Part shown: piece by piece, positions 12,979-30,344 of the stretch
Layout of the letters: every line of letters starts with the position of its first letter
How positions within the stretch are numbered: the stretch's first letter is position 1
NCBI GenBank assembly: GCA_005503065.1
Contig: SCOE01000001.1
Span: 310,001-374,000 of the forward strand
Reading direction: 5' to 3'
DNA length: 64,000 nucleotides
Source: Comamonadaceae bacterium ALPHA2B
Lineage (GTDB): Bacteria > Pseudomonadota > Gammaproteobacteria > Burkholderiales > Burkholderiaceae_C
The notes under the pieces: model-generated
What the model saw: the letters and a program-made list of their open reading frames with translations, nothing else
Told to the model about the DNA's origin: nothing
Database searches by the model: none
Position numbers and translations under genes: made by a program

Positions 12979-13509
12979 TTGAGTCTGAATCGCAGTGAGA
13001 AAGAAGCGGTCATTTCCGAAGTGACCGGCCTCGCCGCTAAAGCTCAAACGCTCGTGATGGCGGAATACCGTGGCATCACGGTCGCCGACATGACCCGTCT
13101 GCGCAACGAAGCCCGTGCGAAGGGTGTGAGCCTGAGTGTTCTGAAGAACACGCTGGCCCGCCGCGCCGTGGCAGGCAGCGCATTCGAAGTCGTCGGTGAC
13201 CAGATGACCGGTCCGCTGATCTATGGCTTCTCCGAAGACGCCGTGGCCGCCGCGAAGGTGGTGGCCGATTTCGCGAAGACCAACGACAAGTTGGTGATCC
13301 GCGGTGGCGCTTTCGGTGGCAAGGCCCTGGATGTCGAGGGCGTGAAGCAACTGGCGAACATCCCTTCGAAGGAAGTCCTGCTGGCCCAACTGTGCGGCCT
13401 GCTGATGTCCCCGATCTCGCGCACGGCCGTGGTGCTGGGCGCGCTGGCCGCGAAGAAGGGCGAAGGCGCTGCAGAGCCTGCAGCCGAAGCCGAACCCGCC
13501 GCGGCCTGA
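12979..13509 (+). CDS. rplJ: 50S ribosomal protein L10
   Basis: Anchors the L7/L12 stalk to the 50S subunit; 176 residues. The start codon is TTG ([20 protein letters not shown]), with AAAAGGAG at 12966-12973, and no in-frame ATG lies close by before the conserved region. A TTG start may keep its translation weak relative to rplL. The C-terminus is an Ala/Glu-rich tail. Confidence 0.96.
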   Translation: MSLNRSEKEAVISEVTGLAAKAQTLVMAEYRGITVADMTRLRNEARAKGVSLSVLKNTLARRAVAGSAFEVVGDQMTGPLIYGFSEDAVAAAKVVADFAKTNDKLVIRGGAFGGKALDVEGVKQLANIPSKEVLLAQLCGLLMSPISRTAVVLGALAAKKGEGAAEPAAEAEPAAA

Positions 13510-13560
13510 TCCATCGCTGGATTTCGCGGCAACCAACCCAATCTGTTTTAGGAAATCAAA

Positions 13561-13938
<378 letters not shown>

Positions 13939-13953
13939 TTCAGCCCTCTTGCG

Positions 13954-13986
13954 AGGCTGGAAGTGCCCGAAAGGGCCTTCCAGCCT
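13954..13986 (+). promoter_or_regulatory. rplL-rpoB attenuator or processing hairpin
   Basis: AGGCTGGAAG (13954-13963) pairs with CTTCCAGCCT (13977-13986); inside, GCCC-GAAA-GGGC closes with a GNRA tetraloop. Few T residues follow. E. coli has both an attenuator and an RNase III site at this position, so the same role is inferred. The rest of the 296-bp spacer to rpoB shows nothing clear. Confidence 0.65.
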
Positions 13987-14234
13987 TTGCCGCTTTCAGA
14001 GCGCACCCGAAAACCGGCTGATCCCCGATTTCCCCGCGACCGGCAGGTCGATGGGAAGCCCGGGAAAATACGGCTTTCGAGTGTCTTCTGACCCCGACTA
14101 CAGAAGACCCCTTGGTTCGGGCGATGTGCAATGCATCGCCGTCCGCCATCGCTGGTAGTGGCCAGCCGCCAAGCAGGAACGCCGCCCCGCGCGCCTGACC
14201 CCAGTCGCTGATGACCTCAAGCCCCGGAGCTCTC

Positions 14235-18359
<4,125 letters not shown>

Positions 18360-18383
18360 TCAGGAAGAAGAGGAAAGAGTCTT

Positions 18384-22622
<4,239 letters not shown>

Positions 22623-22670
22623 TCGACCTGCGTCGTCGCTGACGCCTGCATGGCCATGAACGGCCTCCAG

Positions 22671-22705
22671 CGCCCCCCTTCCTCCCCGGGAAGGGGGGCG
22701 TTTTT
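22671..22705 (+). terminator. Terminator of the rpoBC operon
   Basis: CGCCCCCCTTCC and GGAAGGGGGGCG form a perfect 12-bp stem with a 6-nt loop, followed by TTTTT. This marks the end of the translation/transcription block. Confidence 0.92.
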
Positions 22706-22744
22706 CGTCATGGCTGGACTGCGGCGCAGGCGGGGAAGCCCGTC

Positions 22745-23353
22745 ATGAGCTGGCTCAGCAATTCGCTGCTGGGCTGGGCGGGGGCGGCCGTGTTGCTGTT
22801 CTGGTTCGTCGGGGCGCACAACCGGCTGGTGCGGCTGCGCTCGACGGCCCTGCAGGCCTACGCCGCCCTCGACGCTTTGCTGGTGCGCCAGCTCGACTTC
22901 GTGCAGGCGTCGCTCGACGTGCCGTCGTCGGGAGGCGAAGCATCACGGGTGGCCACCCCCGCCTTGCAGGCAGCGGCCGGCCAGGCCCTCACCGTGCTCG
23001 GCGCCACGCGCGCCAGACCCCTCGACCCCGCGGCCATGGGCGCGCTGGCCACCGCCCTGCGCGTGCTCGTGGCCGCCTGGGAGCGTGTGCACCCTGACGA
23101 TCTCGTGAGCTTCGAAGCGGACGGCACGCTGTCGCGCCCGGCCAGCCTGCTCGGTCCCCGCGAGAGCGGCACCGGCCCATCGCCGGCACCCGCGACCGCC
23201 CCCATGGCCTGGCCCGAACCTTCGGCGCTGGTCGAAATCACACGCGCGCAGTTCAATGCCGCCGTGCTGCAGTACAACGCGGCGATCCGCCAGTTCCCGG
23301 CTGTCTTCGTGGCCTGGGCCTTCCGGCTCAGGGTGGCGGCACCGCTGGTCTGA
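22745..23353 (+). CDS. LemA-like membrane protein
   Basis: A 202-residue protein with one N-terminal membrane helix (residues 8-24) followed by NRLVRLRSTALQAYAALDALLVRQLDFV, the LemA pattern of an antiparallel helical domain. The C-terminal FNAAVLQYNAAIRQFPAVFVAWAF is also typical of LemA. The middle has a Pro/Ala-rich insertion (near 135-160) that is not usual. Function of LemA proteins is unknown. It begins 40 bp after the rpoC terminator and 65 bp before rsmB. Confidence 0.7.
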   Translation: MSWLSNSLLGWAGAAVLLFWFVGAHNRLVRLRSTALQAYAALDALLVRQLDFVQASLDVPSSGGEASRVATPALQAAAGQALTVLGATRARPLDPAAMGALATALRVLVAAWERVHPDDLVSFEADGTLSRPASLLGPRESGTGPSPAPATAPMAWPEPSALVEITRAQFNAAVLQYNAAIRQFPAVFVAWAFRLRVAAPLV

Positions 23354-23418
23354 ACGGCACCGCCCCGACCCCTTACCATCCCCCGACCTTGCCAGACCCA
23401 TCTCCGTCCAGCGGCGAC

Positions 23419-24762
23419 ATGCCGCCTTCCCAGTCCCCGATGGCGCCTGCGCTGTGGCGCCAGCTGCAGCAGGTGGCCGGCGCGCTCGCGGCGATCCGCG
23501 CCGGCACCTCCGGCGGCGTAGCGCTCGACGCCGTCGACCCGGAATTGCGCCCCGGCGTGCAGGCACTCCTCTTCCACGCCCTGCGCTGGCTGGGCCGCGG
23601 CGAAGCCCTGCGCCGGCACCTGGCCAAGCGCACGCCGCCGCCGGCCGCCGACGCGCTGCTGTGCACGGCCCTGGCCCTGGGCTGGGACGCGTCGCGCGCA
23701 CCCTACGAGCCCTTCACCCTGGTCGACCAGACCGTGGAGGCGGCCAAGCGCCAGGCCGGCACCCGCGCGCAGGCCAGCTTCATCAACGCCTGTCTGCGCC
23801 GCTTCCTGCGCGAACGCGATGAACTGGTGGCGGCCACCGATCGCGAGCCCGTGGCGCAGTGGAACCACCCGCGCTGGTGGATCGAACGCCTGCGCCGCGC
23901 CCATCCGCAGGCTTGGCAGCGCGTGTTGGAGGCCGACAACACGGCCGCGCCGCTGACGCTGCGGATCAATGCATCAAAAACTTCGGTAGACCAATACCTG
24001 CCTGCGCTGTCTGCTATTAATTTGGGAGCAAAACGGGTCGCCGAGACGGGACTGGAACTGGCCAGGGCCCGCCCCGTGCAGCAGCTTCCCGGCTTCGAGG
24101 CCGGTGAATTCTCCGTCCAGGACGCGGCCGCCCAGCTCGCGGCGCCACTGCTCCTGGAGGGCCTGACGGCGCCGGGCTCCGGTGGGCTGCGGCTGCTCGA
24201 CGCCTGCGCCGCTCCGGGCGGCAAGACCGCACATCTGCTGGAGCGCGGGGGCGATCGCGTCGCCGTGACGGCGCTGGAGATCGATGCGGTGCGCAGCCGC
24301 CGCATCGACGAAACCCTGGTCCGGTTGGGCCTTTCCGCCGACGTGCGGGTGGCCGACGCCTCGCGTCCCGCCGAATGGTGGGATGGACGCCCGTACGACG
24401 GCATCCTGCTCGACGCGCCCTGCACGGCCTCCGGCATCGTGCGCCGCCATCCCGACGTGCGCTGGCTGCGCCGCGAGAGCGACATCGAGCAACTGGCCCT
24501 GCAGCAGGCCATGCTTCTGGCCGCGCTGTGGCCGCTGGTACGGCCCGGCGGCCGTCTTCTTTATTGCACGTGCTCGGTCTTCCGCGAGGAAGGCAGCGCG
24601 CAGATCGATGCGTTTCTTGCACACAACACCGATGCTCGATTGCTTCCATCGCCCGGCCATTTGCTGCCCCAAAGCGGGGCAGGCGCCCGCGGGGTCCTGG
24701 AGAATGACCTCGGTGAGCACGACGCCTTCTTCTACGCCCTGCTGGAAAAGCGGCCCCGTTGA
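23419..24762 (+). CDS. rsmB: 16S rRNA (cytosine-967 C5) methyltransferase
   Basis: Methylates C967 of 16S rRNA. An N-terminal NusB-like RNA-binding domain is followed by a Rossmann methyltransferase domain: SAM loop LDACAAPGGKTAHLLE, and two conserved cysteines in LLDAPCTASGIVRRHPD and LLYCTCSVFREEGS. I use the ATG at 23419; an in-frame TTG at 23389 is possible, and neither has a clear ribosome binding site. Part of the region between the domains (SAINLGAK) is encoded by a repeat-like sequence. It overlaps the next gene by 59 bp. Confidence 0.93.
   Translation: MPPSQSPMAPALWRQLQQVAGALAAIRAGTSGGVALDAVDPELRPGVQALLFHALRWLGRGEALRRHLAKRTPPPAADALLCTALALGWDASRAPYEPFTLVDQTVEAAKRQAGTRAQASFINACLRRFLRERDELVAATDREPVAQWNHPRWWIERLRRAHPQAWQRVLEADNTAAPLTLRINASKTSVDQYLPALSAINLGAKRVAETGLELARARPVQQLPGFEAGEFSVQDAAAQLAAPLLLEGLTAPGSGGLRLLDACAAPGGKTAHLLERGGDRVAVTALEIDAVRSRRIDETLVRLGLSADVRVADASRPAEWWDGRPYDGILLDAPCTASGIVRRHPDVRWLRRESDIEQLALQQAMLLAALWPLVRPGGRLLYCTCSVFREEGSAQIDAFLAHNTDARLLPSPGHLLPQSGAGARGVLENDLGEHDAFFYALLEKRPR
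23996..24032 (+). repeat. Repeat-like sequence inside rsmB, copy 4
   Basis: GCGCTGTCTGCTATTAATTT followed by GGGAGCAAAAC matches the AGCTAT...GGAGC variant of the dispersed repeat. It is in frame and encodes ALSAINLGAK within the linker after the NusB-like domain. The match is partial. Confidence 0.45.
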
Positions 24763-25375
24763 GCCGCGGACCGGCCGCCTGTGGCTGGCGGCCCTGTGGG
24801 TGGTGGCGCTGGTGCTCTCGCTCTTGCCGCTGCGCGGCCATGCGCAGCCCCACACCGCCGAGGTGACGCAGCTGCGCCTGGAGCGCGGTGACGACGGGGT
24901 GTTCCTCAGCGCCGCCGTGAAGTTCGACCTGCCGCCCTCGGTGCTCGAGGTGCTCGACAAGGGCATCGCCATCCACTTCGTGGCCGAGGCCGAGCTTTAC
25001 CGCGAGCGCTGGTACTGGGCGGACCAGAAGATCGCCCAGGTGGCGCGACATATGCGCCTGACCTACCAGCCGCTCACGCGGCGCTGGCGGCTCAACGTCT
25101 CGCCGTTCCCGATCACCAATGCGGTGGCCGGCATCACCCTCAACCAGAATTTCGACACGCTGGACGAAGCCCTGGATGCGGTGCGCCGCATCGGCCGCCT
25201 GCGCATGGGCGACGCGTCGGAGATTCCCGACGACAGCCCGCAGACGGTCCTGTTCCGTTTCCGCCTCGACACCTCGCAGCTCCCGCGGCCCTTCCAGATC
25301 GGGTTGGTCGGCCAGTCCGACTGGAACGTCTCGGTCGAGCGCACGGCCAAGTTGCCGGTGGAGAAGTTGCGTTGA
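24704..25375 (+). CDS. DUF4390 protein, predicted exported
   Basis: A 223-residue protein with a hydrophobic segment near residues 26-47 (LWLAALWVVALVLSLLPLRGHA) that looks like a signal peptide, then a DUF4390 domain (VTQLRLERGDDGVFLSAAVKFDLPP...ALDAVRRIGRLRMGD). Function is unknown. It is a fixed partner of ntrY/ntrX and rsmB in betaproteobacteria, so a role in sensing for the kinase is plausible. The ATG at 24704 overlaps the rsmB end; a GTG at 24713 is an alternative. Its TGA overlaps the kinase's TTG start. Confidence 0.8.
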   Translation: MTSVSTTPSSTPCWKSGPVEPRTGRLWLAALWVVALVLSLLPLRGHAQPHTAEVTQLRLERGDDGVFLSAAVKFDLPPSVLEVLDKGIAIHFVAEAELYRERWYWADQKIAQVARHMRLTYQPLTRRWRLNVSPFPITNAVAGITLNQNFDTLDEALDAVRRIGRLRMGDASEIPDDSPQTVLFRFRLDTSQLPRPFQIGLVGQSDWNVSVERTAKLPVEKLR

Positions 25376-27702
25376 CCGAGCCGTCGGCGTCGCCGGTGGC
25401 GCTGCCGCGGCGCTCGCGCGGCGTGCGCTGGGCGATCGGCGTCGGCGCCGCCGCAGTGACGGCCATCGGCCTGGTGCTGATGTTCCTGCTGGCCCAGGCG
25501 ACCAACAACCGAGCCCTCTACGAGCGCAACTATGCGCGCCTGTTCACCATCAACGTCGTGGTGGCCGTGCTGCTGGTGCTGGTCATCGGCTGGGTGGCCT
25601 TCCGGCTGGTCCGGCGACTGCGACAGGGCAAGTTCGGCAGCCGGCTGCTGATCAAGCTCGCCGCCATCTTTGCGCTGGTCGGGGTGGTGCCGGGCATCCT
25701 GGTCTACACGGTGTCTTACCAGTTCGTGGCCCGTTCCATCGAGAGCTGGTTCGACGTCAAGGTCGAGGGCGCGCTCGATGCGGGCCTCAACCTCGGCCGG
25801 GCCACGCTCGATTCGCTCTCCGACGATCTGGCGGCCAAGACGCGGGCGGCGGGTGCGCAACTCTCGCAGGTGCCGGATGCCAGCGCCGGGCTGGCGCTGG
25901 ACCGTCTGCGCGAGCAACTCGGCGCCAGCAACGTGATGCTGTGGAACTCCTCCGGCCAGCTCATCGCCAGCGCCGGCAGCTCCCGTTTCGAGCTGAACCC
26001 CGAGCGGCCGGCGCCCCAGCTGTTGCGCCAGGTCCGCAGCGACCGCGTCGTGTCACACATCGAAGGCCTGGACGACACTGCGGAGGCCGGTGCTGCGGCG
26101 GGGGCGCCACCGACACCCGCGCTGGTCAAGGCCCTGGCGGTGGTGCCGCGGCCGGGCTTCGACCTGAGCAGCGAGCCGCGCTTCCTGCAGATCACGCAGG
26201 CGCTGCCCCCGGCGGTGGTGGCCAATGCATTGGCCGTCCAGGAGGCCAACCGCGAGTACCAGGAGCGCGCCCTGGCCCGCGAGGGCCTGCGGCGCATGTA
26301 CATCGGCACGCTCACGCTCAGCCTGTTCCTCGCCGTCTTCGGCGCCGTGCTGCTGGCGGTGCTCTTCGGCAACCAGCTCGCCCGCCCGCTGCTCGTGCTG
26401 GCCGATGGCGTTCGCCAGGTGGCCGCAGGCGACCTGCGGCCCACCCAGGTGTCGCAGGGGCGTGATGAGCTCGGCGGGCTCACGCGCTCCTTCGCGGTGA
26501 TGACGCAGCAACTGGCCGACGCGCGTGCGGCGGTCGAGCAGAGCATGGGGCAGGTCGACGCGGCCCGTGCCAATCTGCAGACCATCCTGGACAACCTCAC
26601 CTCCGGTGTCATCGTGCTCGACGCCGACGGCGTCATCCGCTCGACCAACCCCGGCGCGACGCGCGTGCTGCGCGCGCCGCTGGCCGCGTACGAGGGCCGG
26701 CCATTGGCCGAGGTTCCCGGGCTCGCAGAGTTCGCGCTCGGCGTGCAGCAGCAGTTCGACGAGTTCGAGGTCGATGCCGCGCAGCACGGGCTGGACCACT
26801 GGCAGCACGCCTACGAGCTGCATGCGAGCGGCACCGGCGTCGAACGCAACGCAGTGAACATCGTCGCGCGCGGCGCCAGCCTGCCGGGCGCGGGGCGCCT
26901 GCTCGTCTTCGACGACATCTCGGAGATCGTCTCGGCACAGCGCGCGCAGGCCTGGGGCGAAGTGGCGCGCCGGCTCGCGCACGAGATCAAGAACCCGCTC
27001 ACCCCCATCCAGCTGTCGGCCGAGCGCCTGGAGATGAAACTCAGCGGCAAGGTCGCTCCTCCCGAAGAGGCGGTGCTGACCAAGTCCGTCAAGACCATCG
27101 TTGACCAGGTCGATGCGATGAAGCGCCTGGTCAACGAATTCCGCGACTACGCACGTCTGCCCACTGCCCAGCTGCAGCCGGTGGACCTGAATGCGCTCGT
27201 GACCGACGTGCTGCATCTCTACGGCACCGAGAACGCCAAGGTGCCCGTGCAGGCCGAACTCGACCCGCGCTGCCCCCCCATCCGTGGCGACGAGCAACAA
27301 CTTCGACAGGTAATTCACAACCTGTTGCAAAACGCCCAGGATGCCACCGAAGCGGCGGCTGCGGGCGCCGATGCGGTGCATCCCGTGATCATCCGGACGC
27401 GCTTGGCCGACTCGGGCCAGCGCGTGCGTCTCACCGTGCTCGACAGTGGTTCCGGCTTTGCGCCGCACATCCTGCAGCGTGCCTTCGAACCCTACGTGAC
27501 GACCAAGAGCAAGGGCACCGGACTGGGGCTTGCCGTGGTCAAGAAGATCGCCGACGAGCACGGCGCACGCGTCGAACTGTCCAATCGCAGCGCCGACGGG
27601 GCTGTGGCCGGTGCACAAGTGTCGCTATCATTCGTGATCGCAGTCCAGCGGACGCCCAACACATCGAAGAACGAGCCCAACGCGTCCGCCCCGACCACCT
27701 GA
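25372..27702 (+). CDS. NtrY-type membrane sensor histidine kinase
   Basis: A 776-residue kinase. Two membrane helices near the N-terminus (about 20-45 and 60-85), another before a HAMP domain (about 310-335), a PAS-like region (DNLTSGVIVLDADGVIRSTN), the H-box RRLAHEIKNPLTPIQLSAERLE with His537, and an ATPase domain (HNLLQNAQDATEAA, GTGLGLAVVKKI). The TTG start overlaps the DUF4390 stop (TTGA). The pair resembles NtrY/NtrX of alphaproteobacteria, linked there to nitrogen and envelope control; the signal here is unknown. Confidence 0.88.
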   Translation: MTEPSASPVALPRRSRGVRWAIGVGAAAVTAIGLVLMFLLAQATNNRALYERNYARLFTINVVVAVLLVLVIGWVAFRLVRRLRQGKFGSRLLIKLAAIFALVGVVPGILVYTVSYQFVARSIESWFDVKVEGALDAGLNLGRATLDSLSDDLAAKTRAAGAQLSQVPDASAGLALDRLREQLGASNVMLWNSSGQLIASAGSSRFELNPERPAPQLLRQVRSDRVVSHIEGLDDTAEAGAAAGAPPTPALVKALAVVPRPGFDLSSEPRFLQITQALPPAVVANALAVQEANREYQERALAREGLRRMYIGTLTLSLFLAVFGAVLLAVLFGNQLARPLLVLADGVRQVAAGDLRPTQVSQGRDELGGLTRSFAVMTQQLADARAAVEQSMGQVDAARANLQTILDNLTSGVIVLDADGVIRSTNPGATRVLRAPLAAYEGRPLAEVPGLAEFALGVQQQFDEFEVDAAQHGLDHWQHAYELHASGTGVERNAVNIVARGASLPGAGRLLVFDDISEIVSAQRAQAWGEVARRLAHEIKNPLTPIQLSAERLEMKLSGKVAPPEEAVLTKSVKTIVDQVDAMKRLVNEFRDYARLPTAQLQPVDLNALVTDVLHLYGTENAKVPVQAELDPRCPPIRGDEQQLRQVIHNLLQNAQDATEAAAAGADAVHPVIIRTRLADSGQRVRLTVLDSGSGFAPHILQRAFEPYVTTKSKGTGLGLAVVKKIADEHGARVELSNRSADGAVAGAQVSLSFVIAVQRTPNTSKNEPNASAPTT

Positions 27703-27756
27703 TCGTCTGCTGTGCGGGCGACCCGATCACGCAACGCGAGCAAGCACACAACATTC

Positions 27757-28458
27757 ATGGCAAACATCCTGGTGGTCGACGACGAGTTGGGGATCCGAGA
27801 CCTGCTCTTCGAAATCCTCAACGACGAAGGCCACAACGTCGAGCTTGCGGAGAACGCTTCTGAAGCCCGTGCCGCCAGACAGCGGGCCCGCCCCGACCTC
27901 GTGCTGCTCGACATCTGGATGCCCGACACCGACGGCGTCACGCTGCTCAAGGAATGGTCCACGGCCAACCTGCTGAGCATGCCGGTCATCATGATGAGCG
28001 GCCACGCCACCATCGACACGGCGGTGGAAGCGACGCGCATCGGCGCTTTCGCCTTCCTCGAGAAGCCCATCACCATGCAGAAGCTCCTCAAGGCCGTGGA
28101 GCAGGGGCTTGCGCGCGAGGATGCACGGCGTGCGGCGGCCAGCGTGGTGCCGCCGACCAGCAGCGGCTTCGCGCCCACCGTCACCAGCGGCAGCGTGCCG
28201 GGCGCGATGGCGGCCGCCCTCGCGCCCGTGCCGGTGGTCGACCCCGGCCCGCAGGCGCTGCAAAGCTTCGACCTCGATCGTCCGCTGCGCGACGCGCGCG
28301 ACGGTTTCGAGAAGGCGTACTTCGAATTCCACCTCGCGATGGAGAATGGTTCGATGACGCGCGTGGCCGAGAAGACCGGCCTCGAACGCACGCACCTCTA
28401 CAGAAAACTCAAGCAACTCGGCGTCGACCTGTCGAGGGGCCGCCGAAGCGCTGTATAA
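27757..28458 (+). CDS. NtrX-like response regulator without AAA+ domain
   Basis: A 233-residue regulator: receiver domain at the N-terminus (MANILVVDDELGIRDLLFEI, phosphoacceptor D52 in LVLLDIWMPDTDG), a Pro/Ala-rich linker (about residues 125-165), and a C-terminal Fis-type helix-turn-helix (TRVAEKTGLERTHLYRKLKQ). NtrX proteins usually carry a sigma-54-interacting AAA+ domain between these parts; it is absent, so this protein cannot activate sigma-54 directly and probably acts as a repressor or sigma-70 regulator. The ATG at 27757 matches the receiver start. Confidence 0.88.
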   Translation: MANILVVDDELGIRDLLFEILNDEGHNVELAENASEARAARQRARPDLVLLDIWMPDTDGVTLLKEWSTANLLSMPVIMMSGHATIDTAVEATRIGAFAFLEKPITMQKLLKAVEQGLAREDARRAAASVVPPTSSGFAPTVTSGSVPGAMAAALAPVPVVDPGPQALQSFDLDRPLRDARDGFEKAYFEFHLAMENGSMTRVAEKTGLERTHLYRKLKQLGVDLSRGRRSAV

Positions 28459-28459
28459 T
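28454..28459 (+). promoter_or_regulatory. -10 element of tRNA-Phe promoter
   Basis: A perfect TATAAT at 28454-28459 overlaps the ntrX-like stop codon, 35 bp upstream of tRNA-Phe. No good -35 is seen at 16-18 bp. Confidence 0.45.
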
Positions 28460-28493
28460 CTGAGGCTCCCTCGGTTCCACCCGGAAGCGAGAC

Positions 28494-28569
28494 GGCCCGG
28501 TAGCTCAGTTGGTAGAGCAGCGGATTGAAAATCCGCGTGTCGGTGGTTCGATTCCGCCCCAGGCCACCA
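28494..28569 (+). tRNA. tRNA-Phe (anticodon GAA)
   Basis: Cloverleaf with D-arm AGCTCAGTTGGTAGAGC, anticodon stem CGGATT-GAA-AATCCG, T-arm GGTGG-TTCGATT-CCGCC and encoded CCA. The acceptor stem GGCCCGG against CCAGGCC has one C-A mismatch at position 5:68; the other six pairs are intact. It probably functions, as one mismatch is tolerated. Confidence 0.93.
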
Positions 28570-28575
28570 AACATC

Positions 28576-28613
28576 AAGGCCCTTGATTCGTCACCGGATC
28601 AAGGGCCTTTTCT
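28576..28613 (+). terminator. Terminator after tRNA-Phe
   Basis: AAGGCCCTTGAT (28576-28587) pairs with ATCAAGGGCCTT (28598-28609), followed by TTTTC. The A/T composition would also let it work from the minus strand. Confidence 0.85.
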
Positions 28614-28689
28614 CTTGCCGGCGGTCCTCGTCCAAGCGAAGGGGCAAAGAGGCGAAGCACGCAGGCCATGACCCGCGTGCGTACCGGAC

Positions 28690-29880
28690 TCAGAAGTCCA
28701 CCAGGCTCACCCCCACGCTGAACACCGTGCGCTTGCGGTTGTAGTCGACCAGCGTGTCGCCATACCCGTGGAAGAGCTGTGTGTGGAAGCGCAGGTTGCT
28801 CTTGGCCGGGTCGCCGATGGCGCGCATCCACTCCAGCTTGACCGACCCGCGGCCGGTGCCGCCGATGGCGCCGCGCACGGTCGCGGCGAGGGTGTTGTCC
28901 TTGTTCACGTACCAGCTGCCGGTGATCTCGCTGTGGCCGAGGTAATTCGTGATGTCGGGGTTGTCGTCGTCGGCTGCGCTCTCGTTGATGCGCTTCCAGA
29001 TCCTTGCGGTGATGGCGAACTGGTTGTCCAACTCCACGCCACCCATCAGGTAGACGCGGTTCCAGCTGCGCGACAGCGGCAGGCTCTGCCCGTTCGACTG
29101 GTGCACGATGCCCAGCCCCGCATAGCGCCAGCGCCAGCCACCCGGCAGCTTGACGTCGGTGGGATAGACGTACATCAGCTCGGGCTCGTGGTCGGTGGTG
29201 CGGAAGGGCCGCGAGATATCGCCGTTGAAGAGCTGCCAGGTCGACTGCTGCGAGTACGCGAACCACAGCGAGTCCTTCTTCACCGGGTCGCCCTGCGTCA
29301 GCATGCCCTGCGCCAGCTTGGTCCGCACCGACAGACCGATGCGCATCTCGTTGGCCTGGTAGTTCACCGGCTCGGCGGTGTGGCCGGGCGAGGGCGAGGT
29401 CGGCGTATCGGGCTTGTGGTTGGCAGTGGTCACGGACAGGTTCAACGGCCGGTAGCCGCGGAAGGTGAAGGTGCCGCAGTCGGTGCCGTTCTCCAGTTCC
29501 CAGAAGCGCGAGAGCGTGGAGTACTGGCGATTGCGGCAACCTTCGTCATCCACGGTCACCACGCGCGTTGCGGGCACGTTGGCATCGACGGGCTGGTTGG
29601 CCGCCGGTGCGCCCTGCGGTTGCGCGCTGGCCAGTGCCGCAGGCGCGGCCGGCACGGCGGCTGCAGGCAGCGTCTGCTGCTGCGCCCAGCGGTCGAAGCA
29701 GGCCAGGCGCGCGTCCTTGTCGGCGGCCAGGCGCGTGCACTGCTGCCAGGTGAGCTGCGCATCGGCCAGCGGGCTGGCAGGCTCGCCCGACGGCGCGGTC
29801 TGCGCCTGTGCACCGGCTGCACACAGGGCGGCGGCAGCGGTCAGCGTCCAAGGCCGCAAGAGGGAAGGGCGCCGCTTCAT
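28690..29880 (-). CDS. pldA: Outer-membrane phospholipase A
   Basis: Hydrolyses phospholipids in the outer leaflet of the outer membrane when asymmetry is lost. The 396-residue precursor has a signal peptide ending in AAGAQA, an N-terminal extension of about 100 residues with a Cys pair, and a C-terminal beta barrel. The catalytic motif is present as HQSNGQSLPLSRSWNRVYL (His, Ser and Asn of the triad). It ends in phenylalanine (SLVDF), as is usual for barrels. The ATG at 29880 overlaps the stop of the upstream lipoprotein gene (ATGA). Confidence 0.92.
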   Translation of the reverse strand: MKRRPSLLRPWTLTAAAALCAAGAQAQTAPSGEPASPLADAQLTWQQCTRLAADKDARLACFDRWAQQQTLPAAAVPAAPAALASAQPQGAPAANQPVDANVPATRVVTVDDEGCRNRQYSTLSRFWELENGTDCGTFTFRGYRPLNLSVTTANHKPDTPTSPSPGHTAEPVNYQANEMRIGLSVRTKLAQGMLTQGDPVKKDSLWFAYSQQSTWQLFNGDISRPFRTTDHEPELMYVYPTDVKLPGGWRWRYAGLGIVHQSNGQSLPLSRSWNRVYLMGGVELDNQFAITARIWKRINESAADDDNPDITNYLGHSEITGSWYVNKDNTLAATVRGAIGGTGRGSVKLEWMRAIGDPAKSNLRFHTQLFHGYGDTLVDYNRKRTVFSVGVSLVDF

Positions 29881-30344
29881 CCGGGCGCCCGCGAAATCAG
29901 GGTGATCACGGCGGGCCGTTTGGCCTCGTCGCCTGCGTGTTGCCATGTGCCTTTGAACTCCTTGCCGCAGGAGTCGGGCTGCACCGTCAGCGTCCAGGTG
30001 GCGCTGATCGTGCGGCCGTCCTCCGATTCATCGAGGGCGAGCGTGCCCTCATCGTCGACGTCGCCCGCGAGCTGGGCGACGCCACTGGGGCGGGTCAGTC
30101 GACCGCGTACGCCCGCGTACTCGGGGTGCGGGCCCAGTTCCGCTGTGGCGTCGGGCTGTCCGTCGATGCGAACCTGCCAACGCCCGTACAGAGTGTCCAC
30201 TTCGGGGGGCGAGGAGGCGTGTGCGCAGTCGGCGCTCTTGCGCGTAGGCCCGGCGCTTCCATCGGATTGAGCGTCATTTTGGACCGGAACGCCCGCACAG
30301 CCTGCGCAGGCAGCTATCAAAAATGTAGCGACAAGTGTTTTCAT
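29877..30344 (-). CDS. Small lipoprotein, unknown function
   Basis: A 155-residue precursor with a lipobox-type signal peptide (MKTLVATFLIAACAGCAGV); lipidation would fall on the Cys in CAGCAG. The mature part contains VDTLYGRWQVRIDGQPDAT and SATWTLTVQPDSCGKEFKG, a small beta-rich domain I do not recognise. It sits between rep and pldA with four-base overlaps on both sides, so translation is coupled. Codons 5-18 of the signal peptide come from a dispersed repeat. Confidence 0.8.
   Translation of the reverse strand: MKTLVATFLIAACAGCAGVPVQNDAQSDGSAGPTRKSADCAHASSPPEVDTLYGRWQVRIDGQPDATAELGPHPEYAGVRGRLTRPSGVAQLAGDVDDEGTLALDESEDGRTISATWTLTVQPDSCGKEFKGTWQHAGDEAKRPAVITLISRAPG
30286..30333 (+). repeat. 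Dispersed palindromic repeat, copy 5 (inside a signal peptide)
   Basis: CGCCCGCACAGCCTGCGCAG, GCAGCTATCAAAAATGTAGCG. Read on the minus strand the block TTTTTGATAGCTGCC encodes FLIAA of the lipoprotein signal peptide. Confidence 0.75.

Noticed and set aside
28494-28569. tRNA-Phe pseudogene
   Set aside because: Only one acceptor mismatch; the anticodon, D and T arms, encoded CCA, a TATAAT upstream and a terminator downstream are intact.
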